Notes under the pieces: model-generated
The model's input: only the letters and a program-made list of their open reading frames with translations
What the model was told of the DNA's origin: nothing
Databases searched by the model: none
Assembly (NCBI GenBank): GCA_023701435.1
Contig: JAMPXB010000001.1
Span: 62,001 to 126,000, forward strand
Length of the DNA: 64,000 nt
Source of the DNA: Bacteriovoracaceae bacterium
Lineage (GTDB): Bacteria > Bdellovibrionota > Bacteriovoracia > Bacteriovoracales > Bacteriovoracaceae
Direction of reading: 5' to 3'
Position numbers and translations under genes: made by a program
In this document: positions 57,797 through 64,000 of the stretch, piece by piece
How positions within the stretch are numbered: position 1 is the first letter of the stretch
Layout: each line of letters starts with the position of its first letter

Positions 57797-58356
57797 AAAA
57801 AGCGACTTTCATCGATTTTGAAGATAGTTTCTCTTACAACGTAGTTCAGGAACTGTGTGATATTGGATTGGAAGTTGAAGTTATCTCTTGGAAAGATTTT
57901 GATAAAAATCCAACCCGGGGGCTGCTGGTCTTGGGTCCTGGGCCAGGACACCCCGATGATTACCAGCGACTTTTTCCTCTGATTAAAAACTGGTTAAATG
58001 AAGGGAGACCCTTGTTTGGGGTTTGCCTGGGTCATCAGATATTCTGGCGGCTTCAGCATGAAGATGTGGTGAGATCCAAGGAACCGCTTCATGGACAAAA
58101 AGTGAAGCTTAAGCTCACTCCCGAGTGGAGGGAATGGTTAAAAATTGAGGGCGAAGTTTTTGTTCAGCGCTACAATTCTTTGACGGTTCTTGGTCAGGGC
58201 GCTTTTAGAAATCCTTATATTCAAAATTTCGTTCAAGATGATGAAATCATGATCAGTAGAACTCCGAATGTGATAACGTATCAATTCCATCCGGAATCTA
58301 TAGGAACAAGTTTCCGAAAAGAGTTTATGATGACCCTTTATAGTATAATGACCTAA
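57793..58356 (+). CDS. Class I glutamine amidotransferase (TrpG/PabA-like)
   Basis: DSFSYNVVQEL, LVLGPGPGHPDD, GVCLGHQIF nucleophile, YQFHPESIGT. Confidence 0.9.
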   Translation: MKKATFIDFEDSFSYNVVQELCDIGLEVEVISWKDFDKNPTRGLLVLGPGPGHPDDYQRLFPLIKNWLNEGRPLFGVCLGHQIFWRLQHEDVVRSKEPLHGQKVKLKLTPEWREWLKIEGEVFVQRYNSLTVLGQGAFRNPYIQNFVQDDEIMISRTPNVITYQFHPESIGTSFRKEFMMTLYSIMT

Positions 58357-58961
58357 TGAATACTCTCATCGTCCATGGGTGTTATGATGCCACCACGCTA
58401 AATACGTTACTGGATCTTGGAGTCAAAGACTTTGCTTTTGACCTGCGCGGAAGGTCCCAAAATCTTATTCCCTTTAAAACTCTCTCTGAATTATTGAATC
58501 ATCTTAATACCTCCCGGGTCTTTTTAACTTTCGAAAATGATCGCCAAGAAACGATTGAAGCGGGATTGAATCTATTGAAATTCTGGAAAGGGAAGTTGGT
58601 TTTGATTTTCCGTGACCAACAGGAAAGTAGTTTTTATGCTGGCCTCAAGGAACCTTTTTTCTGGATGTTTCATCCGGCCGCTGATTATAAATCCATTCTT
58701 CAATTGGAAAATATACAGGGGATTTTGCTTCCCTTAAAATGGCAGGAGCAGTATCAAAAACTTCCGGATTTATGGAAAATAATTGATGAAAAACAGATGG
58801 ACGTCTATCTCCATGCTGAAAATTTTGAAGAGGCCTTGAATTTAAATCTCGATCATGATCTGAAATTCAGTCTTGATCTAGGTTCAGAGATTGAGTCAGA
58901 ATACAGAAAAGTTGATCAGGCCAAACTCAGAGGAATGAAATTTGGGAGAAAAATGAAATGA
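58356..58961 (+). CDS. Divergent TIM-barrel protein, possibly TrpF-like
   Basis: N-terminal 'VHGCYDATTLNTLLDLGVKDFAFDL' and C-terminal 'FSLDLGSEIESEYRKVDQAKLRGM' are reminiscent of phosphoribosylanthranilate isomerase; next to a TrpG/PabA-like gene. Confidence 0.45.
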   Translation: MNTLIVHGCYDATTLNTLLDLGVKDFAFDLRGRSQNLIPFKTLSELLNHLNTSRVFLTFENDRQETIEAGLNLLKFWKGKLVLIFRDQQESSFYAGLKEPFFWMFHPAADYKSILQLENIQGILLPLKWQEQYQKLPDLWKIIDEKQMDVYLHAENFEEALNLNLDHDLKFSLDLGSEIESEYRKVDQAKLRGMKFGRKMK

Positions 58962-59734
58962 AAGTGCTGCTTGCTAATGATGATGGAGTGATGGCCCCAG
59001 GAATTCGTGCTCTTTATAAAGAATTAAGTCCTGTTCACGATACGACCATTATTGCTCCTTCAGAGGAGCGCTCGACTACCGGCCATTCTTTAAGTTTGGA
59101 TAAACCACTTCGCATCGAGAAACTTGAAGAGAAAATTTATGCTTGTTCCGGTTATCCCAGTGATTGTGTCCTGATGGGACTGGGACATGTTTTAAAAGAT
59201 ACAAGACCTGATGTAGTAGTCTCTGGCATTAATCGCGGGGCCAATTTAGGGCAAGATCTTTATTATTCAGGAACCGTTGCCGCCGCCCGAGAAGCCGCTT
59301 TTCACCATGTTCCCTCAATTGCTGTAAGCCTGGTTTTTAATTCCGTCACTGAGGATCATCTTTATCCGGTGGCCGCAACTGTCATTAAATGGTGTTTAGA
59401 AGCGGGGATCCATAAGGTCATACCCCCTATGACTTTGATAAATATCAACGTTCCGAACCTGCCTTTGAACGAAATAAGAGGTTGTAAGCTCACGGAGATT
59501 GGATTTAGGCGTTACTCAGAAGAAATTCATGCTAGAATAGATGCAAGAAGCCGCGAGTATTTTTGGATTGCCGGAATCTATGAAGGTTATTGGCCCAATC
59601 CAAACTCTGACTGTGAAGCAGTGAGTAATGGAATGATTTCTATTACACCCCATGCTTTGATTGATGGATCCAACAAGGATTACAGTGAGCTTGCACTTTG
59701 TGTAGAGAGACTTAATGCGAAATATTTTATTTAA
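58958..59734 (+). CDS. surE: 5'/3'-nucleotidase SurE
   Basis: MKVLLANDDGVMAPGIRALY, APSEERSTTGHSLSLDKPLR, GYPSDCVLMGL, VVSGINRGANLGQDLYYSGTVAAAREA. Confidence 0.98.
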   Translation: MKVLLANDDGVMAPGIRALYKELSPVHDTTIIAPSEERSTTGHSLSLDKPLRIEKLEEKIYACSGYPSDCVLMGLGHVLKDTRPDVVVSGINRGANLGQDLYYSGTVAAAREAAFHHVPSIAVSLVFNSVTEDHLYPVAATVIKWCLEAGIHKVIPPMTLININVPNLPLNEIRGCKLTEIGFRRYSEEIHARIDARSREYFWIAGIYEGYWPNPNSDCEAVSNGMISITPHALIDGSNKDYSELALCVERLNAKYFI

Positions 59735-60368
59735 TTTCCTGTTCCTGATCGTACTCACTTCATGCGCTAGCATGAAGAGTGGTCAGTACGTGTATGTGGA
59801 AAGGCCATCGGAAGTAAATAAAGTTGCTAAGAACTATGGCATCTCTATCAATGAATTAAAAACGGCCAACCCTGATAAATCGTTTCAGGGACGAGAGTGG
59901 ATTTTTATCCCATCTAAAGTCGGCATAGCTTACTTTTTAAAAGACACTTATGTGGTGGAAGATTATAGAGGATTGGGTACCGGTCGTTTCCTGTGGCCAG
60001 TTCCAAATTTCTACAGAGTTTCGTCTCACTTTGGTCCTCGTGGGCGCAGACATCATGACGGAATTGATATTCCGGCCCCAAGTGGTACTCCTATTATCGC
60101 CTCTGATACCGGAGTTGTGATCTATTCAGATAATGGAATCCGCGGCTATGGAAACATGATAGTGATTGCTCACGGGGATGACATCTTCACTGTCTATGCT
60201 CATAATCGTAAAAACAAAGTTGATAAGGGTGACAGAGTTGAGAAGGGTCAGGTTATTGCACTTGTGGGCAATACCGGTCGATCAACAGGTCCTCATGTTC
60301 ATTACGAAATACGAGTGAAAAACAGGGTTCGTAATCCCGCTCAGTATTTATCCAAGTCAGAAGACTAA
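59715..60368 (+). CDS. nlpD: NlpD-like LysM/M23 lipoprotein peptidase
   Basis: Lipobox LTSC; LysM-like region; RVSSHFGPRGRRHHDGIDIPAPSGTPI...GNTGRSTGPHVHYEIR retains M23 metal ligands. Confidence 0.92.
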   Translation: MRNILFNFLFLIVLTSCASMKSGQYVYVERPSEVNKVAKNYGISINELKTANPDKSFQGREWIFIPSKVGIAYFLKDTYVVEDYRGLGTGRFLWPVPNFYRVSSHFGPRGRRHHDGIDIPAPSGTPIIASDTGVVIYSDNGIRGYGNMIVIAHGDDIFTVYAHNRKNKVDKGDRVEKGQVIALVGNTGRSTGPHVHYEIRVKNRVRNPAQYLSKSED

Positions 60369-60400
60369 TTAGCCTAAACTGCCCTACTTGAGTGGTGAAA

Positions 60401-60569
60401 AAATCTCAAATTAACCAGTGAAGTCCGAAACTTAGAACTGCGATGGTGAACAAAACTTACTTGAGGATGCTACAGCTGTTCCTTTGATAAAAATCAAAGT
60501 CATCCTGGCACTTAACTTTCGATTTTTAAAAGACCGTGCGCCAGAATGAGACTGGTTAATTTGAGATTT
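60401..60569. ncRNA. Structured intergenic element bounded by perfect 19-bp inverted repeats (candidate ncRNA or MITE)
   Basis: AAATCTCAAATTAACCAGT (60401-60419) / ACTGGTTAATTTGAGATTT (60551-60569); internal AGGATG (60464-60469)/CATCCT (60501-60506) and CTTTGAT-AAAA-ATCAAAG (60482-60499); no ORF. Confidence 0.5.
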
Positions 60570-60617
60570 CAATAATGAACGATGGCGCCAACACCATTTA
60601 GGTAGGTCAGTTTTTAA

Positions 60618-61211
60618 CTAGCCTTTCTTAACTTCAAATTTATCCAATAGCTTTAGGTACATGATGGCCGTATTTCGGGCATCTTCCAGGGCCGTATGGG
60701 CGACAGCACCCATTCCCAGATAGTTCATCATATTAGTTCCAGAATCCATTCCCATCGGAAGCATACCCATATCAATCAGGGCATAACCTATGCCTGAAAG
60801 ATCAAGATTTCGGTGGTGAAAGTATTTTCTCATAAATTCCCAACCCAGATCACGGGTCAGAAACGGCAGATCAATAGCGGTCATGGATTTTCCGAAGAGT
60901 ACGACTTTTTGATTACCGAAGTATTGGCGCACTTCCGGGCTTTCCAGGTATTTGCGCAGAAATTCTTTGAATTCTGAAATCATGAGACCTTCTGAATGGG
61001 CCTTACGGATGATTTTCTCATTATGCTCTCGCACCCAAGGATCAAGTCCATCACGCAGGTCTTCAAAAGAGGGACAATGAATATACATGGTCCGAGCAAG
61101 GGGTTCCTCAAGACGTTTTAACTGGGTGTCAAAAGGGATCATGGCAAATTCGATAATTTGACAGTTTTCAGCAAGGCCTGTGGCCTCAATATCAATGCTC
61201 AAGTATTTCAT
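60618..61211 (-). CDS. DEDDh 3'-5' exonuclease (oligoribonuclease/DnaQ-like)
   Basis: LSIDIEATGLAENCQIIEFA, FGKSMTAIDLPFLTRD, VAHTALEDARNTAIMYL. Confidence 0.9.
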   Translation of the reverse strand: MKYLSIDIEATGLAENCQIIEFAMIPFDTQLKRLEEPLARTMYIHCPSFEDLRDGLDPWVREHNEKIIRKAHSEGLMISEFKEFLRKYLESPEVRQYFGNQKVVLFGKSMTAIDLPFLTRDLGWEFMRKYFHHRNLDLSGIGYALIDMGMLPMGMDSGTNMMNYLGMGAVAHTALEDARNTAIMYLKLLDKFEVKKG

Positions 61212-61283
61212 TAGAATCTCCTGGCCTTATTCTAGAGATAGCGAGGAGAAAAGAAAAGGTCCCCGATGGGGACCTTGGAAGAT

Positions 61284-62171
61284 TTATTGAATCTTAGAAG
61301 TTACTGGACAGTGGTCAGAAACGCCTTCGTAACTTACGCCTAAGTCACGCTCAGCAACCTGTTGGCAGCTTACTTTTTGGCAATGGCCTCCAACTTTGGT
61401 TGTTGGTTCTTTCTTTAAAAGACCAGGAGTCACGAGTACGTGGTCAAGAATAGAGGGAGTTTCAATTCCGTCATCTGTGCCGCCCCACCAGTAAGCAGTA
61501 CAGGCCACACGGGCAGTTAGGTTAACCATTCCCAGTTCTTTAACGATTGCATTTAGTTTTTGGTAATCACTTCCGCGAGAAATGAACTCAGTGGTGTTGA
61601 AGTCACCGGCAACATAGAAATCCTTAACGCCGGTTTTATACTGAAGCTCCTGAATAGTTTCTCTGATAATCGAATACTGCTGGTTTCTCTTATAGACAGA
61701 GCTGTCGTTTGAGCCAGACTTTAAATGAACTGTAATTCCGAAAAACTTCTGGTTTGTGGCCTTGATTTTGAAAAGGCCGATGGCCAATGGGCGTGAACCA
61801 GAATTACAAACTTCGCTACCACCAGGATTAGAGACAGCAAGGTCTTCATTGAAAGACAGAAGCTCAACTGAGGCAGTGTTATACAGAAAGCCTAAACGCT
61901 GGCCGTGGGCCCCGCCACAAAGAGAGAGTTCAGCTTTGTAGCCAGGTAAGCGTGAGGCCACAAAACTCTTGAATTCTTCAGTATTATTAATTTCTTCAAC
62001 ACTTAAAACATCTGCTTTCAGATCTTCAAGGATGTTAGCAAGTTCTGGCTTATTTGTTTTAACTCGTGAGCGCTCATCATAATCAAAGTTTCTGATGTTA
62101 TAGGCACCAATGGTGATAGCCTGGGCAGTGAGCGTGGAGGCAAGAAGAGTCAGAGTCAGTAAAAATTTCAT
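61284..62171 (-). CDS. Secreted endonuclease/exonuclease/phosphatase (DNase I-like) family protein
   Basis: Signal peptide; IGAYNIRNFD, VLSVEEINN, VHLKSGSND, AGDFNTTE, LDHVLVTP, GVSDHCPVTSKI. Confidence 0.92.
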   Translation of the reverse strand: MKFLLTLTLLASTLTAQAITIGAYNIRNFDYDERSRVKTNKPELANILEDLKADVLSVEEINNTEEFKSFVASRLPGYKAELSLCGGAHGQRLGFLYNTASVELLSFNEDLAVSNPGGSEVCNSGSRPLAIGLFKIKATNQKFFGITVHLKSGSNDSSVYKRNQQYSIIRETIQELQYKTGVKDFYVAGDFNTTEFISRGSDYQKLNAIVKELGMVNLTARVACTAYWWGGTDDGIETPSILDHVLVTPGLLKKEPTTKVGGHCQKVSCQQVAERDLGVSYEGVSDHCPVTSKIQ

Positions 62172-62408
62172 GTAAGCCTTTTGTATTAGTAAGCGTAATA
62201 AAACTCATAAGAAAATCTAATGCTTAGTTCCTGAGAATTTTACTTAGGTAAAGAAGAGAATGGCAAGCAAAATGTCTGATTTAATAGAAATTAATGTAAT
62301 AACTTCATGCATTAAAATGCAAGAAAATGTAAGAGTGACAAAAAATTGACTTTAGTGGTCAAGCTATGGCTTTATAGGCGGAATTCTTTTGGACCGGAGG
62401 GGGATTTG

Positions 62409-63137
62409 ATGGTGACATGTCTTAAAAGTTTAATGCTGGGGCTCGTGCTAAGTACGACTTCAGTCTTAGCTATGACGGAAGGTGATCGTAAATTTAATAC
62501 CATCGCTAGTATGAAGGTTCAGGAAATATCCCGGGATATTCTAGGCCAGAACCAAATTGAGACCCTCTATCAGAAGCAATTGGCAACCGGTCTTCCTAAT
62601 GAGGGAAGAGTAGATCCAGTTGAACAGGCAGGGAAAGTCATTACGGTTTCCCGTGATTTGGTCGCCTTAGGAGAGGATCTCTATCGTTTAGTCATCAAAG
62701 GTAAACCTTCAAATCAGACAAGTTATGCCCCCCTAAGTGTTATCCCAAGAGTCAATGGACAGCCGGTAGACATTCTGGACACTGAAAGATGGAGAATGCC
62801 GGTTAAGAGAAGTTTCGAAGTATCTTATCAGAACCTCTATGGCGTCGATGTGGTTACTTTCAGATACAGTGTGCTTTATTCATCCCACGGTCAATATGAT
62901 GGCAAGGGTGCGTACTTAACGGCCGTTCAAATTATCCCTGAAAGTGTTCGTACATTATTTGGTTTTGATTTCACGGCTACCATGAAACTGGGTGGAATCC
63001 AAAATCAGGGAACGAAAGCTAATCCCATTGCTGGGGCCACGCTTTTAATAGAGTACACCGTAAGTTCAGTGATGAATGCTATCAATAAGGTTGATACTTT
63101 TTTTGTTACAGGACTAGGTCAATTTAAGAGACTTTAA
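62409..63137 (+). CDS. Secreted protein of unknown function
   Basis: Signal peptide MVTCLKSLMLGLVLSTTSVLA; SD GGAGGGGG; terminator downstream. Confidence 0.7.
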   Translation: MVTCLKSLMLGLVLSTTSVLAMTEGDRKFNTIASMKVQEISRDILGQNQIETLYQKQLATGLPNEGRVDPVEQAGKVITVSRDLVALGEDLYRLVIKGKPSNQTSYAPLSVIPRVNGQPVDILDTERWRMPVKRSFEVSYQNLYGVDVVTFRYSVLYSSHGQYDGKGAYLTAVQIIPESVRTLFGFDFTATMKLGGIQNQGTKANPIAGATLLIEYTVSSVMNAINKVDTFFVTGLGQFKRL

Positions 63138-63142
63138 ATACG

Positions 63143-63168
63143 AAGTCCCGCAATCGCGGGACTTTTTG
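63143..63168. terminator. Rho-independent terminator
   Basis: AAGTCCCGCAATCGCGGGACTTTTT. Confidence 0.85.
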
Positions 63169-63170
63169 TA

Positions 63171-63419
63171 TTAGAGGTAGCCAATCTGAATTCTTCCATC
63201 CGGCTGTCGTTCAAGAAAGCTCCTGAGGGTTAACTCACAGGTTAGCCAGCCATTTTGAATATCACATTTTTTGCAGACACCTTCCCCGTCACAAGATGAA
63301 GCAATGGTTATTCCCTGTGAGCGAAGCCATTCAAGAAGGATGATGTCCAGGTCCTCATCCTGATAGGGCAAGAACCTGGAGGTTTGGGAGGCCACTCCTC
63401 TAATTTCAATTACTGGCAC
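63171..63419 (-). CDS. [2Fe-2S] ferredoxin-like protein
   Basis: SSCDGEGVCKKCDIQNGWLTCEL: CX5CX2C...C cluster motif. Confidence 0.8.
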   Translation of the reverse strand: MPVIEIRGVASQTSRFLPYQDEDLDIILLEWLRSQGITIASSCDGEGVCKKCDIQNGWLTCELTLRSFLERQPDGRIQIGYL

Positions 63420-64000
63420 CTAAATTCTCCCGGATTACGATCATCAATGATGAAGCGGCTGCCTTCCTGAAACTTGGTATAAGACCAGATGTTTCCTAAT
63501 TGATCAGCATTATAGATAGGCAAATTAAGCTTCAGAAGATTTTCAATTTGTTCCGGAGAGCTTCTTTCGGATTCAATAATCAGGCGCACAGGATCAGATA
63601 GAAACAAATGCCGTGAGTGACGGATGAGTTTATTTACTTCTGCCGTTGTCTGGCTTTGAGGAAGACCATAGCGGACCAGGTGAAAGAGGTGTTGACCCGG
63701 ATCACGACTTTGGTTGGATATCGCCCAAATTTTATTGCCGTTATTTTCAATCATACAAACTGCAGAACTTCGGACCTTGGACTCACCTTTAAATAAGGGA
63801 AGTCCTTCAATCGCCGCAATCTTTTCCAGTTTCTGAGAAGAAGAAGCGAGAAAAGCCGAATCGGGAATGGATAGTCCGTAAAGATTGGCCACCGGGATAA
63901 ACTTATCGATGAGGAAAATGGAATTATCGTAAAGATTGAAATCGTAATTACAGCTTCCGGCATGGCCTTTTTCCGTCACAAATTGGGTGAGGGATGTATT
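63410..64000 (-). CDS. C-terminal part of an unidentified protein (truncated by window edge)
   Basis: Frame stays open to position 64000 (upstream reads ...NTSLTQFVTEKGHAGS), so the listed GTG start is probably not the true start. Confidence 0.6.
   Translation of the reverse strand, partial: NTSLTQFVTEKGHAGSCNYDFNLYDNSIFLIDKFIPVANLYGLSIPDSAFLASSSQKLEKIAAIEGLPLFKGESKVRSSAVCMIENNGNKIWAISNQSRDPGQHLFHLVRYGLPQSQTTAEVNKLIRHSRHLFLSDPVRLIIESERSSPEQIENLLKLNLPIYNADQLGNIWSYTKFQEGSRFIIDDRNPGEFRCQ

Noticed and set aside
1-64000. tRNA, rRNA, prophage or IS elements
   Set aside because: Looked for cloverleaf-like segments, transposases and phage genes; none recognised by eye. A tRNAscan or ISfinder run would be needed to exclude them formally.

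Overview
The window is a gene-dense chromosomal segment of a Gram-negative bacterium. It looks Bdellovibrionota/Bacteriovoracales-like, judging by the many secreted Cys-rich proteins and lipoproteins; this taxonomy is inference. Conserved blocks are rnc-era-der; yfgM-like/bamB; ffh-rpsP-khpA-rimM-trmD; a near-complete menaquinone operon (menE, C, A, H, D, F, B, G plus a DAHP synthase); a PF09936-like methyltransferase with rplS and rnhB; rsmI; accD-folC-lptD; and surE-nlpD. Accessory content includes a giant Cys-rich lipoprotein, a 14-repeat RCC1 lipoprotein and several beta-barrel outer membrane proteins. The strongest candidate for an undescribed system is a compact cluster (33.2-36.8 kb) with MotA, a short MotB and a protein whose layout resembles a natural FliF-FliG fusion, with no other flagellar genes in the window. 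Other notable items are two rnhB paralogues flanking a YraN-like ORF, with GRG changed to GRS in the second copy; a large acidic insertion inside G-domain 2 of Der; a doubly frameshifted cNMP-binding gene; a structured intergenic element with perfect 19-bp inverted repeats; an inverted repeat covering a Shine-Dalgarno site; a 38-aa acid-free Lys/Arg-rich ORF; and a folC/lptD overlap in which the LptD signal peptide lies in an alternative frame of folC. No tRNA, rRNA, CRISPR or IS elements were recognised. All calls are by eye, without database searches.
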